A stretch of DNA of 53,500 nucleotides from Chrysomallon squamiferum (GCA_012295275.1 CM022672.1:27549930-27603429), one strand, 5' to 3'; positions 22,935 through 38,144 are shown, counted from the stretch's first letter. Translations and numbers: made by a program. Notes: generated by a model from the letters alone, not told the origin.

Positions 22935-25900
22935 GAAAGAAAAAGATACACACAGTTTGATGACTGACAGCTTGTGTACAGATGTTTTGTTTTGTTTTTG
23001 TTGATTGTTAATTATGATGTTGTGCTTGAATTTCTATTTATTATGTACTGGTAAATATTTATTTATATTTTATTTTGGGTTCTGGGTACAACCACAAACA
23101 CTGAAACTGACGATTTTCTGTGTTTTTATTATCAGCACACATACAGACTTTTAGTAGAATACAACGAGACTTGTTTTAAAAGAAACATTGCAAATTCTAT
23201 TCACGATATATTCAGTGTTAAAATATAGATGATATCCTTCAAACATACTTCTTAAAAGCATGGCTTGGCTACATTCATTATCAGTGAACAACTCACTGGA
23301 TGCCACTACAAGTGCACTGAATGTTTGTATTCTACAACTGTCTGTAACCACTGCATGTTTGTAGTAACTGGTAAGTGTAATTTTCAGCTCACACCCTACA
23401 AACCATCTTGCAGAATACAATATCCCCCAAACATGTTAATCAGCAAGAAACAAATTTCCTGGCCAAATCAGTATTAAAACTTGCACATTTAATTAAATTA
23501 CATTCTATGGAATGACATCATGGAGCAGCACTGGTTAGGATTCCTGCTGGTATTTCAGGATGAGATGATGTTTCTGGTATTTAAAAAAAACCTGCTTTTT
23601 TCCTGATGGCATATTTTTTACTGCCTTTTTTGAAAATATTAACAATTTTAATAAATTTAGTGATTTAATTTGTAATTAATGTACTAAAAAAGGCGATGTT
23701 CCCTACACCCCACATGCACATTTAATTAATTCATTTTCAGCCAGGTATTTCTTTATCTTTTGATCTCATCATTTCAAAATCTATTTTTAACCTTCTTTTC
23801 TTTCCCCCTAATTCTGGGTAAATATAGATTTTAATATTTATCACAACAGAATGAGCAAGTAATAAATTTCTCATATAAAGAAATAATAATAATAAAAATA
23901 AATCCAAACTAGGAACCTTACTGCTTAGTAAAGTTATATTAAAAAATCAATGCAAGAATGTGTAAAAAAAAAAAAAATAAAAAGGATTGTGAAACATATT
24001 TTGAATATATTTTGATACATTTTTACTTTTAAAACTGTTCTTACAATCACGAAAATAAAATTCTAAGTTTGTGGAAAATACTGAATATTCCTCTCAGACC
24101 AAAACACAAATTGTGCAGGATGGAAAAATTTCAAATCTTTGAAGATATATTTTAATTAACAAAGAAAATAAATCAGCAGAACATCTCAGCTACCTATTAG
24201 TTGTAATAAATATTGTTAAAACGAAGGAAAGTACAAACTGAGTACTGCTGTTATTCAGCAGTTGTAAATTTCTCTAACATATCAAGTTGATAATTTTCTG
24301 TTTTATGAGAGAAAAGAAAAAAACGAATAAAAGAAACATTAAATGGACTTTGATGAAAAGTACATTTTGAAGTCCTTTCATATATAGGTCATATTAAAAT
24401 TAGCCCACTGAAAAGACCTCAGAAACTAACTGAAAAGAATGAAATCAAAGGAAGACATGCTACATATATGTATATATATAAAATATATAATAAAGAATCA
24501 TTTTAATAATGCAACGTTCACTGCTTCATAAATCATATTTTATTCAATAGACAGGTCCAGATCTCCTGACATTCATAAATAAACTAATATTTATGTTCAG
24601 GATCTCTAACATTGATATTGTGAACAAAAACTTTCTAATGTTGTGATGCACTGATCAATTTTCTAAACATAAAATAATATCAGATAATTAAATATTTCGT
24701 ATATCTCTATTGATATAAATAATATATCAGACAGAGTTTTGGTAAACCAGATGTGTACATACATAAAAGTCTATTCCTACAGTCAATAGTGGAAAATTTC
24801 TTGCATAGACATGTTTCAGTTCATACCAAAGATCAGGTACAAAGATCTAGAGAAAGGAAAAGCCAGTCATGACAGTGCTATTTACTATCCACAGTAATTA
24901 ATTTAGCTCCATGAATATTGGTAGTGGTGGGCTACAAACTACTCTCAAGCATGTGACACTGCATGAATGTTAACATTAAAGATTTAGTTACATACTATGC
25001 CCTCAAAGTCATAGATGATTGAAAAGGTTGAAAAACTGTACATTTATGTCACTCATGTCTGTATATCAGCTGTACATCGGTATGTACAATCAACTGAGGA
25101 ACAAACCAGACACTGTGAATATTCAAAATCATTCAGTATAACAACATCTGTGTATATCACTACATGTGAAACAAAAATGTGAATCTTACACACTGCCAGT
25201 ACCACTAACAATGACTTTGAGAGGTAAACAAAGGGCAGTACTTCATTATACCTACACCCACAGTGGCCTACAAATAGCCTTCACTAACTTAGGCAAAGAA
25301 AATATACTTGAAAACATCATCACTGAGATATGTATGACCTACAATTACATTATAGTACCGGTGATATAAAAATTAACATAAAAGGGGTTTTATACATGTT
25401 TTAATATTATTTTATGAATAATATGCAACACTGAAAAAATAAAAGAATATAATAAACAACTAAATGAGAATAATAAGATGAACATATTTCATGAGCTGTT
25501 ACTCATCTACAATGGAAAGAAGAGAGAAGCTATCAGTTTCCATAATAACAATAAAAGATAGGATTAATATAACAATCAAAGTGAAAATTGTTTCAGAAAA
25601 ACAAATAGTAATTAGCCATAAAAGAAATTAGGTCCTTTCGCACATCTGAAGATGTGAATGATGTTCCATTTCTGTAACATTAATAAAATGTCTTGGACTC
25701 TGTCTTCTTTACTGCATCATGACAAATCTACTGGGAAGCTGAGTTTGTGATTTCAGAGTGTACAGGCCTTATGTATGTAACAAAGAGACAGACAGCACTT
25801 TGCCAGCATTAAGTTAAACATGCACACTATGGATGTAACTGTCATTGCAACATCACTGAAGAACTCAGCAACTCAACAACTCCTAACCATAATTTTCAAA

Positions 25901-26044
25901 TAATTACTCAGAATATGTTGTTTAAAAACATGAAGACATATGTACTGAAGTTGTAAGCATTTACAAAAAGTTAATGTCTACAGTCTCCCTCCTGTTTTTC
26001 ACAGCACTTTAAGATAAAGTGTTTTTTCTCTATAACATTTAGTC

Positions 26045-26085
<41 letters not shown>

Positions 26086-28150
26086 AAAACAACATATTAA
26101 AGATTTTGTTATAGCTATCCAAAGTGTTATCACTTTATTAATTCACTCTATTTACAACCAATACAAACATACAATGAATATTAAATGAATGCTTTTAAAA
26201 GCATTTATATATTCTGAACATTTAAAAAAAATAAAAATAAAAAAATAAAGAAGAAGAAAAAAACCTTATGGCTTCAGCACAAAAAAAAAGAGAAAAATAT
26301 TCATTCCGTTGAAGATTAAGAGTAAAAAGAAATAAATAAACAAACAAAATTTATATTTACATATCAATAGCCTGACAAATTTGAGCTTTAACAGGAATTC
26401 TTTCTACAAGACATCTTAAAACATGATGTAATAGTAAAAATATTTGTTTGTTTTTCTGTTTTAATATTGTGAATAACTAAAACATTACATTTGTAAGAGT
26501 TTGATTCATACTGCTGTGCATTACACTGTTAATATTAATAAATACACTGTAACTTAACTGACACTAAAAAATGTATTTAATAAAACTTTCAGTGACTGAA
26601 CTGTAAGAAAAAATGGACATCTAGGATGGTGATTTAAAATAAATATATTCACTCTCAAAATTTAGCAAAACAAAACAAAACTAAGCAACACAAAATTTTC
26701 ATCCATCATAAAAAACCCTCAGTCATATATTTTAAATAATAACTTTACAATTATCATGAATATAATTTTACATTAAATACTGTTATACAACTGTGTAAGT
26801 TATATTAAATATTCTGCAAGGCCAATTCATATTATTCTGTGATTTAAAAAAAAAAAAAAATAAAAAAAAAAAAAAAAAAAAAAAAATCTATCAGTATTAA
26901 TTATTAAATTACATAATTATTATAAATATGAAAATATTGATAAGTGATCAATCTGTGTGTTTGTGTGTGTGTGCATACATATGAGAAGTGAATGAAAGGT
27001 GTGTTTGTTATATTAAGCAATTTACCAAAACCTCAAATTATTATTATGTCTGACAATGTGTCTGTGTGTGTGTGTGTGTGGTGTGTGTGAAAAATAAATG
27101 AACATTTGTTATGGTACATAATATTACAAAAATCTGAAATTATTTTTCTAACTGTACATATATGTATTTCTCAAAAATGCTGCCAGTTTTAAAACAATAT
27201 TACTGGTCTGTGGAAACATTTACATACAAAATATCTGATAATTTTTTATTCAAGATGGAGAGTATTTGTGAATACATCTGTCTTAAACCTTTTCAGGGTT
27301 TTAAATATAGCACACATTTATTCTTAAAAAGAAATGTTAGTGCTGGAATGTGGATCATTAACTGATGTAAATAAACCCTTCAGATCTGCAAGTTATTATT
27401 AGTAAAATCAATTATATGATGACTGAAGTCAAAATTAATGTTCACTTTAATTTGTTTTATTATTTAATAGAATAATGTGTACGATTCCAGTGAAAGTTAT
27501 AAAATTATATAATAATTCTAAAGATGTGTAACTGTTCAGATATGTATCTTTGATTTGGTTTTTGACAAAGCTATGAAATTATTTAATAATTCTGATGTTA
27601 GAAGTGCCAAAAAATATGTGATTAAGTGCATTTGAATACAAAAATCATTAGTTACTTTATTTTATATTAATAAGTTTATTTATTTTTTGACAAAAAGCAG
27701 TCAATTTACATTATTAAGTCTTTCCTAATGTTACTTTTATGTTGCTCATATTCACATATCAACTAGTTTGTCTAATCACTGATCAGGTATAACAACCTTT
27801 TTTTTTTTTTTTTTGTCATTTCTATTGTTACTGCTTCTTTTTTCCCACCTCTCTGTCCAATTTTTTTTCTCTTATTTTAATTACCCACTGGTTTATAACA
27901 TATATATATCTATCTGTATTACATGTATATATCTGTCCCTAATGTCTTGTTTTTTGTGATTGTTTTTTTCTTTTCTTTTTTGGGGAAAGATCTTTAAATT
28001 ATTAATTTATTAGTATCAAATTCTTTTTTCTATTGTTTTTTTTCACATATTTTAAAAATAATTTATTGTTATTATTATTATTATTATTATTTAAAAAAAA
28101 AAAAAAAAAAGAAGATTTTTTAGTATAAAATGCACAAGAAAAATACTCAC
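22935..28150. other. Large intron of the minus-strand gene
   Basis: About 5.2 kb between the common exons and zinc-finger exon A. No further coding exon could be supported. It includes a GT run at 26048-26080, poly-A near 26843-26886, a GT run near 27057-27089 and a poly-T run near 27798-27814. Confidence 0.55.
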
Positions 28151-28649
28151 CTTAAACAGTTCCACAGAATTTGCATTTGCCTCTTCCCAAGTTGCAGGAT
28201 TTGTTTGAAAATTTTCATTCATGGATTTGGAATCAGTTCCTGCCAAACCTCTAAAGTGCTGATCATTGCTCAGGTTTGTTAAGCCACCACCAGCAACACA
28301 ATCTTCAACATCTTCTACCTGAACAAAGTGCATGGAAGAGTCACTTTCTCTTTTGATATTAGGTAAAGAGGACTGAGAATCACTGGTTGTGGAAAACAGA
28401 GAGTTTGGCTGTTCATTATGTGAATCAAGATTATTTAACACAGATGATGTTGTCGTTGTTGACAAGAGACATTCTGACTTTTCATTACCTGATGATATTT
28501 TACCTGCAACAAACACAAACATATTTATTCTTTCTTTGTGGTATATATAGTAAAATGTCTAGGATCAAATATATTTTTAACTGGCCATTTCTTATTTCTA
28601 GTAAGAAAGTCAAATAGAGCTTATGTAATGTTTTACTATGTTTATAAAA

Positions 28650-28682
<33 letters not shown>

Positions 28683-29469
28683 ACAAAATATTTCCAAATT
28701 AGATAAAATAACTTTTACTCAAGAATTTTACTGACAAATTTAACATTCTAATGTCTTCAACAAAAGCTCTGAAAGAATAATCATACGCTATAAAACAAAT
28801 TATACTAAAACTCAGTTACCTACCCCTTTTAGATTCCCTTGAAGTTGGTAAATGTACACTTTTTCTTTTTGTTGTGGTTCCTGCTAACCTATCAGAGCTG
28901 TTGGATATAGAAGGAGTGATCTGCATCACATCCCTGTTAATGTCTGTAGTTCCACACTGTAATGATGATAATTCCCAGTCTGCAGAAGAATATGAGAACT
29001 GATCTTGTGGACTCTGTGAAACATCATTTTGATGGTAAGAATTGTTCACTTTTAAATGGTTCTTGTTTCCAAACAATGCTGTTGATGCATCCTGCCCACC
29101 AGATCCAGAAAAAGACTGGTTACTGAACTGTCTGGAATATTCTCCCGTGGATTGTTTTTCCAGTCTGCCACTGACTTCACCCAGTCCTTCATACGAAGAA
29201 GAGTCCTTTCTTTTAGCAGCATCAGCAGCAACAGCAACACTGGGTACAGTTTTAAAAGCTTTGGTGCAGTAACTTTCACTGATGACATTTCCAGAGCTAT
29301 GCAGAAGTTCGCTGACTACATACCTTTCTTTCTTTGTGTTGTCAATTTCCAGAGAAAGGTAACCACTCAGTTCCACTACCTGATCAAACTGCAGGTATTC
29401 ACGACAAACCTTCTGCATGGACTCCACCAAAGAAGTGAAAAATTGAACTGAATATTGTTTTTCCAACAT
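28151..29469 (-). CDS. Common N-terminal region (two exons) of a multi-ended transcription-factor-like gene
   Basis: Exon 1 coding runs 29469 to 28824 and exon 2 runs 28503 to 28151. Joined they give 333 residues with no stop, ending in phase 0 (VELFK|GTGAGT). The start ATG at 29469 lies 34 nt inside an exon whose acceptor (ctttatttcag) ends at 29504, so a 5' UTR exon lies upstream; an in-frame stop precedes it. Residues 1-70 look folded (MLEKQYSVQFFTSLVESMQK, then alternating hydrophobic and charged residues) but match no family I recognise and are not an obvious BTB domain. The rest is Ser/Gln-rich and probably disordered, with a basic patch near the junction (KRKSVHL..SRESKRGK, possible nuclear signal) and IKRE, a sumoylation-type motif, in exon 2. 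The gene seems to supply this N-terminus to zinc-finger or BEN ends. Coding status is firm; linkage to the ends rests on phase. Confidence 0.8.
28652..28680. repeat. CA microsatellite in the intron between common exons 1 and 2
   Basis: Uninterrupted AC dinucleotides, about 14 units. Confidence 0.9.
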
Positions 29470-29503
29470 CTTCTTACAATTACTAAATGATTAACAAATA
29501 CAT

Positions 29504-32500
29504 CTGAAATAAAGAAAAATTTAAATTATATCCAAAGTTTTGTCCACATACCTATGGCAGCTTACTTTTTCTATATCATTAAACTATTAACAATAAAAAA
29601 TATCTTGTAATGCTACTAAAGTTGCAGTCATTCTGTTATAGATACCTGAATTTGTTAATGTTACTATCAAAGTTTTGTCTCATTAAGCCTCTATTTTTCT
29701 AAATATTTAATATTCTTCTTCTTTTTTTCTCTCTTTTTTATACCATTATTAAAGTTTGGGTTTGTACTTCTTAAATGGTTACTATATGCTGGCACACTGG
29801 ATAGACATATTTTTAATACACAAGATTTCTATATGGGATGATTAATCCTTTAAGAACATGGCAGAATTATATTATTTAAAACATGGACAAGTGAGGATCA
29901 TATCAGTGATCAAAGACAGGTACACATTTGTTAATTTACAACAAAAAAATCCCATATTTATTTATATTATTATTATTATTACTTTTAAAAAAATAATGAA
30001 TATGGGAAAAAACAATTATTAGAAAAAATAATTTACATTTTCAATTATGTTTCTGTAATAATATTTTTGTTCTAATGTTTCAAACAAACTAATAATATCT
30101 TTGTCAATTCTACTACACCTGTAATACATCGTTTTGCTATAATATTAACTTACTCAGTTACTGTGACTAATATTAACAGAGAAATTATTAAAACGCATTA
30201 TTATTTATATATTACTTCTACCATTACTACAACAACTACTACTACTACTGCCGTAACTACTATTATTATTACTACTACTAATAATAACAATAATAATACA
30301 GTAAATTTGTACATTTTGAATATATCGCCAAGAATCAGAACTCACAGAATCTGAGCAAGTCTATCACCGCTTTTGTTGGAACAGAATAATTGTTTTGCAT
30401 AACTGTACAAAATAATATACAAGCCTATGTTTGCCATGAAGATTTTTATGAAAAACCTAACGATACAATTGCTGGGGAAAAAATTCTTCTACAATATTTT
30501 AAAAGAAATACTTACAAAATTTAAAAAAAAAATTAAAAACGTGAAGAAGCACAGCGGAAACACGAACGAAATGTATATAATATTTTGCCATTAATAGTTA
30601 TTTCCCTTCTCATACAATGAGGCCTTACACGGGTGATATATTTTTAAATATTAATTTTTATTTAAAAAGCGGTTTGTGTTAATAGTTGAATGAGTTCTGT
30701 ATCTAACCAGCACACAAAAATATACATACATACATACATACATACATACATACATACACACACAGATGCATATTAATATTTTATTTATTTATTTATTTAA
30801 TAAGATGAAAGAAAGAAAAATTCATATTTGGAACATATTACTTGTAACAAATTTTAACATCACTGTTATGTTTTAGAAGATTCACTTAATGTAAATTATC
30901 CTATCATCATAATGAACTAATTACACCTATACCTGTTTGTGTTAATTTTCATTAGTATGCAAATAAATATAAACCAAAAATCATTTAGAACTTTAAAAAG
31001 ATAATGTTTTATTTATTTATTTATTTATTATTGTAACAAATTACATGAAATATAAAAACAACATCCATTTTTCAAGATTTCAGCCAGATTATCACAAATA
31101 AATGTTTTACTGAATTTGATCATTTGGGTTATCTTTTGATGCACTAAAGACCATGATAAATATAATTTTTATTACTCACAATACTGTATCTGCATTCATA
31201 TTTTTCTAAAATGGCTGCCATGTTTTCACAAAACTTTGTCATTTGGTGCTAGCATTGTGATGACAGGCCTAACAGAAGTTCATATGAAGTGCAAGGACAT
31301 TATGTTCTACAAAATGCCACTGTACCTCCTTACCGAAGAAATCATTTAATACTCTACTTATTTATAATGTGTCTATTTACACCATGTTTCAGGGTAGTAA
31401 TTTTCTAACCGGTTAATGTGATGTATGTGGCAATAAATGTTAATCTCTTGCTAAACATATTCAGTCATGATCACAAATTACTCTGTAAAGAAACTAAATA
31501 CTTACAAAATATGCATGCTTAATGGATGAAAGTGTCTGCCTGATGTATTATACTTGCCAATGATGACAACATTCACACTGCCTTAAGCATGCAAAGACTG
31601 ACCCATGGACATGACATTCATAGCGCACAATATACTTTGATTCAGCATATAGGCAATGATATGAAGAAAATGTGTACTTGTCTAATAATGAAAAATCTGG
31701 TGAATGCTTTCCCTTATATTTCATTTATGTAAGTACCAGAGATGATCTACTATTTTGTCCAGCAATAAAAAGATTTAACGTACTGATCTAACTCTAATAG
31801 TGTATTATTTAATGAAATAGACATATAATTAATGAACTATCAGTGTGAGAAAAATACGTACAAATTAAATGAAATAAAATTACCTTGTACACAATAACTG
31901 AAATGTTTTACTGATGTTGTGAAGCAGATAAAAAAACCAACATATTAATAATAATGAAAATAATTTAAAATAATATAAAAGATGCAATAAATAATAATTA
32001 AAAAAGCAAACAGTTGTGTATTTTCTGTTTAAATTTTATTTACATAAAGTGAGACTATTTTATTAAAACCATAGATGAATCAGCCAAATCAACTTTATTT
32101 TTAACTATTGTGTATCAAAAGACATGTAGTTTATTTCTATGTAGCAAGTTGCAACCATGATACTGCATCCTTAACCAGCATGAAGTGCTGGGTTGTAACA
32201 AGTGTAGCTTTTCATTTCATTAAAATATGTTACATTTATATATATTCTGAATGTGAACAAAACTGAACATATGAGGTGGAATAATTGTAAATGTTGCCTA
32301 AACAATGGCATGAATTTTTGTTCATCCCAACAGAATTTTGTTTTATACAGGAATGGAATTTCAGTTTTGAGGGTAGTAGTGTTGTATGCACTGATTCATT
32401 TGACTATTAAATTCTAGGTCTGGAACCAAATCCATTGTTGAAAATGCCATAAATATATAAATGCTGATTTGATTTCTCTGAATCTACTGAGAATAGTGGC

Positions 32501-32573
32501 TATAAAAATGTTAAAAATATGTACTGTCAGTTGAAAATGTAATAACAACAGGCTTTAAAATGGATATATTGTC
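29504..32573. other. Intergenic and upstream region between the multi-ended gene and ACTR5
   Basis: Must hold the promoter and 5' UTR exon of the minus-strand gene starting at 29469, but neither was pinpointed. Contains ACT/ATT triplet tracts near 30223-30300 and a CATA run at 30723-30760. No coding exon was supported. Confidence 0.5.
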
Positions 32574-32579
32574 TTTATT
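32574..32579 (-). terminator. Polyadenylation signal of ACTR5
   Basis: AATAAA on the minus strand, seven bases after the ACTR5 stop codon. The 3' UTR would be very short if this signal is used. Confidence 0.6.
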
Positions 32580-32586
32580 GATTCAG

Positions 32587-35500
32587 TTACTCTTTTGGTG
32601 GTAATACAGGTGTAGGAAAAAACCTATTAGAACAGCAATGTTCTTTTAAGTAGCCCTCTCCCATCTCTTCGTAGTCTTTCTTTGTCACGCTGTAGGTCAT
32701 CAGCTGAGGTGAAAGAGCAAACTTTCTAGCTCCGTGCCATGAGTCTAAACTTGGATTTTCTGGAAAATATATAATAAATAAATGTATATTGACATATACG
32801 TGCTACTAAAAACTGCATACACACACACCTCTCAGTTACTTTCAAATGTCTTTTGGATTTGGTATTAATCAAATTATGACAATAAAACAAAAACATAGCT
32901 AATGAACAAAGGTATCTGTTAAAACAAAATCACTCTGCTTGAAGTACAATATTATACAAACATTTTAACAGAGAAAAGAAATCAGTGATTTACCATAGCA
33001 ACTTATCAAGATTCTTTTTTACAATTTTCTAATTTAATGGGTTTTTTCCTCCTACATCTGGACATATTTTACAAATGCTAAAATGGAAAAAATGTGAGGT
33101 AGATTCTCACTGATTAAACTCTGCTTTAATGTTAACATTTAAAATCTCTTACTAACTTTTAAAGTTCTAAATGCCACAATTTTAAATGAAACTCAAAGAA
33201 TAAAAAATATTATATTGATATCTGAATGAACTGCAAGGTGGGTAAACTCACTGGCCAAGGATACAGAGTACTTAGACTGGAATGGTCTCATTTCACGGAG
33301 TTCTTTATCCATTCTTTCTTTAAAACGGGGAATCCAAGCATTGCCACCAGTAAGAAATACATTCTGTAAGAGATTTTCAAAACAATGGATATAAAAAATA
33401 TTAAATTAATGAGTTTTGAATGAAAGACTGAGCAACATATTGATATTCTTTGGATTCCAAAACAGGATTATGAAAAAATCCAGTCAGAGTTCTTGCCTGT
33501 TATATCTAATATAATTAAAATGTTTTCAACATGCTAAACATAATGTCACACCAGTATTAACTAATTAGAAATGTATAAAAAAGTTTTTGAGTTTAAATGT
33601 GAGCTTTATTTGTAATTCTGAGTATTATCAGGTCTAAAGGAAATCAGCTGGTTAGAGGCAAATCTGCAGCAGATTCAGCTCTGTTATAAATACATACAAT
33701 ATAGGACTTTCTCCACAGTACTATAAACACCTAAAACAGAATTAGTGACATTCTCCATAGAATCATAAACATCAATAAAATAAATAGTGATATATGTAAC
33801 AGATTTAGGTGCATTAATGACATACTAAATAACATATATACAAGTTTTCAATACCCCAAAATAACATGCATAAAACAGAAATGCTACAGCCTATTAGAAA
33901 ATGTATCAGACATCTGAAAAATTCTGCCTTTTGTACCTCAACAAGACAGTTCTGTTTTTTTGGCTCATATTTTTTCAAAATGAAGTCAATCGTTTCTGCA
34001 ATTCCTGCTTGCTCCATGCCTATCATTGAAGGCTGGAAAAGAAGCTCTGGTGCTCTGGTGGCAAAAAACCAAAAACAAGACAATAATGATAAAAAATTAA
34101 ATAGTAATAATCTGTAAGAAAAACTACAAGATATTTTTCCAATGTCAGATATAAAAAGTAACAACTGTGAGTTTTGTATCTAATTAAATGAGTTCTGTTA
34201 GCAATATTTTATGTTCAAAATTATTATTCAAAATCAGATCTAGTCCTAGCGTAAGCTGATGTCTTTATTTTGATCTGAACAGAAACTGCATACTTAAAAT
34301 ATATGATTTTATTTCTTTCTGGGGATACATTATAGCTAACAACAAAGTACAATAAAATAACTAGCTTTGTTTTATCTCTTTTCATGTGATGTTGTTTCAT
34401 AGAAATTTTTTAATAAAATATGGAAATGAAAGGTAAAGTGCTTGCCTGTATAAATCAAAATCAGATGTGTAATTCATTACTTACCTGATTCTTTCAACAG
34501 CTAGGTAAAGCTGGTAGTATTCTGCAATGTTCAAGTCACCTCCAGGAATAGCACCAAAATCCAATTCCCTACAAAATTTAAATTTAAAAACAAAAACGTA
34601 ATAGTAATAATAATAATAATAATCACAGATGCAGAAGAAGAACATTTTAGGAAAAAAGTATTATAAGTATTTTATTATAACATGCAAATTTTACCCATTT
34701 ATACACAAATAATGATTATATTAACTGATCACGTAACATCTACACTAGTAAAGAATATATAATAAATAACAGTTCATGAAACACAATAGTCTTTTCTGAC
34801 TATTGTGTGACTATAGAACAAGTTAAACATCTCCATTATTTATCATGAAAACGGATCAAATGTTGCTCAAATCACTCACCATCAACTACTGCCTGCAACA
34901 ATGATTCCCTGATATTTTTATAAAATTTAAGATACTGGAGAAAAGTTCTAGCAATAATAACCTTTCACCAATGTGCATGCACTGAAAGGATTTTTGTTAC
35001 TCAGTACCATCCTTTACTACTGATAAAGTAGAATAATAAAATAGCAAGCATGTCAGGAAATATAGAGGTTAACAGTTTCCATTGAAGCCTTTTTGATTAA
35101 TCTGTGTCTTTACCTTTGAAATTCAGGATCATGTTCTCGAAGCATATTGTCAATTTCCTCAAGTCTCTCTTCTTCAGCTTCTGAATCACTGGTCCCCATT
35201 TCTGTATTCTGAATTTAATTGAAAGTAATGATGATGATGATAAAGAAAAAACATCACCTTAGAGAGTAATTTGAAACAACCAAATTTCTTACCATGACTT
35301 GTAAATAAATTCTATTTGAAATGTATCTTTAAATAAAATCTTTTTCTTCACACATTATGTAACACTATCAACAACATTTTAATGTACAACAAACAGAAAT
35401 TTCTTGATAAACATATTTTTTTGATGTTTTTTTGAGGAATAACAGATGAGCAAATCCTCTTTATTTATCTGCCAGTAACAAATATGAGACAAAGATTAAA

Positions 35501-38097
35501 GTCTGTCTGCTTAAAACTGTTGTTTATTTCTCACTTTCACTTAATTATAAAAAAAATTGTTTCATAAGTGAACTATTAATTACATTTTACATTTCTGATT
35601 TCAAAAATATTGTTGGGTTTTTTCACTTACAATGGATTTATATACATCCCAGTCAGCATCATTCTTTCCAAATGTATCTTCCTTCTTTGACTTTTTGGTA
35701 TCTGAAAACGTCATTTATAAATTTAAGTAAAAATCAACTTCAGTTTTGTTTTAAAAATAACCTTTGCCTTTTTCTAAATAAACTGTTAAACCAGTGACTC
35801 TTTCCTGTTTTAAAATTATATTAATAATCATTAAACTATTATGAATGGATTTTTGATGAATCTGGAAATGTGCAAATATTATACTAAACCTTTAATGTTT
35901 TATTTGTTTGTTTTTTTACACAGAAAAATATTTCTAGAAAAACTATCAGAATCAAAAGGAAAGACAAACATTTCAAGGCAAATACAGAAACCTTGTTATA
36001 GTGTTCTTCATAATATTTTGGTATACTTGACTGTTAGAGGCCCCAAGAATCTTCTGCAGATCTGATGGGATTCACTGACCACATAGCAGTCGTGAATGTA
36101 AAATATTTAGCACTAATTTCAAACAAATCAAATTTTATTATTACTCTGAGCCAGCTGTGAGATAATTTTCATTCTTTGTTGTGAAGCATACGTTCGTCTC
36201 TTTGCCATGTCTGCTTTCCTCTGTCGTCTTTTGTTCCTGGCATCCATTATTTGCTTTAAGCAGAAACATTTTTTTGAGAAATATACTACGAGAAAGAATG
36301 TGAATATATTTAAAATGTTTATATGTTTCCTATTTGTTCAATATAAGTGGCATTCCAAATGGAAATTAAGATGGAAACCAAAAAAACTGCAATTAAATAA
36401 TGTGTGGGAAACAAATATTTACCTCCCCTTTAAAATATAATATTTTCTGAAGAATTTAGATGTAATCATGTAAAGCTGTGTAAATTGTTAGATGCTAAAT
36501 GTTATAAATAAACCTTTATCCAAAACATTCATGTAATAACATTTCTGTACTCTGTTCTTAAACTTGCATCTTCAGTGGTAATACTAAAGCTGCTCTTACA
36601 AAAATATTAATTATTTTCTTTACTGTTGATACTGAACAATTCTTCAATAATAAACCAATTTTATTTCAAACATGATTATTCTAATTAATTTTTGAAGCGA
36701 TGATAATAAATATATTATTTATACAATGGGTAACCAGAATATATTTATACAAATACATTTGTAAATTCTAAATGATGTATGTATACATAAAAAGAAATAG
36801 TTCTATCAAATTATCCAGCTGTTTCTTACCTGTCGTTTCTGTCTCACTTCATTCAACCATTCCTGAAAGTTATTGAGTCTTTTCTCTTCTAACCTTTTCT
36901 CATCCTCAAGTTCCTTTGAAAATAAAGATTTCAAAAACTGGAACTATCTTTAAATTCAACTGTATTTAACAGTATACTGTATTTACAATTTGTATTACAT
37001 CAATTTATTTATTTCTGTAATTAATTAATTTGATACACAGAACTTTTTATATATTTTATTTTTATTTATTTTTGTTCAACTGTTAAATTTGTTGATATCG
37101 GCACCAGGCTTAATAATTATCTCCACACATTTCAAAATCTGAAGGCAAAAATTAAACATATAGAACACAGCTAGTAAATTATTTACGATATGGCCACAGT
37201 ATTATTATTTCAAATCCACTGTCATTTTGCATGTTAAAGAAAACACTGGTTGTGTGTCAAGCTTTTTATACCTTTTGTCTTTTAGCTCTCTGGACAGCCT
37301 GAGCTCGGACTCTCCCATCTCTAGCACTTTTGAGAATCCGCTGACGTTTTTTTGTGGCTAGCTGTGCAGGAGTCAGCATTTCATCAGGAATATCCAGCAG
37401 ATCAAAAATGGGTTCTTTTGTCTGCTAGAGAATTGAGTGGGAAAGACAAAACAATTAAATGTGTATTAATTGGTTATATACAGCAAAATGTTACAGCAGA
37501 GAAAATGAATCATATCAAGAAAAAATATAATCATCATCTAGTACAGTTATGGCCAGACTTTTCATAAAAGAGCAATGTATGGTACACTTCAGTAGTAAAA
37601 TTTTACTTTTAATATTGTGGGTAACATTAAATATGAAATAGCTGCATGTGACTCACAAGCCATAGTTTGGTCACTCTGATCTAGACAAACAATAAGCTTA
37701 AAATATAATTTAATTTCTTTCTGTTAATTAGCTTATGGAAATTAGTGATGAAAGGTGGTATGGTAAAGTTAACTATGTCCAAATATATACAAAAGGTCTT
37801 TTGAAAATTAAGTTATTTGTGATTAAAATCTCACCTCCACTTCTTCAGGTGGTGGTTCAATGCCAAGGATTTTTGCCTTGGCTCGCTGAATGCTCACAGT
37901 TAATTTGTTTATTGTAAGTTGAAGCTCCTGTGGTGTTTTCATGCCCACGTTATACATTGCTTTCTGGAACAGCCAAATATTATTATATTTAACAGTTCAG
38001 CATTAGATCTTTACTAACAACAGAGTAGACATATATAGAGAGAGTGAAAAACAGAGACAGACAGCAAGGGAGGGAGGGAGGGGGAGAGGGAGAGGGA

Positions 38098-38144
<47 letters not shown>

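Noticed and set aside
23265-23477. Cys-rich plus-strand frame with CHYKCTEC, resembling a zinc finger
   Set aside because: No splice boundaries fit, spacing is not a known finger, and the opposite strand is equally open; probably chance within an intron.
26200-26320. Minus-strand TTCAG followed by AATAT, like a BEN cassette acceptor
   Set aside because: The frame is open for about 20 codons but lacks Trp, KF and basic BEN residues.
29052-29451. Several plus- and minus-strand frames overlapping common exon 1
   Set aside because: They are shadows of the 217-codon frame, which alone has consistent phase with exon 2.
31205-31245. aaaatggctgccatg, a good start-codon context on plus
   Set aside because: Stops after 13 codons and no donor joins it to another exon.
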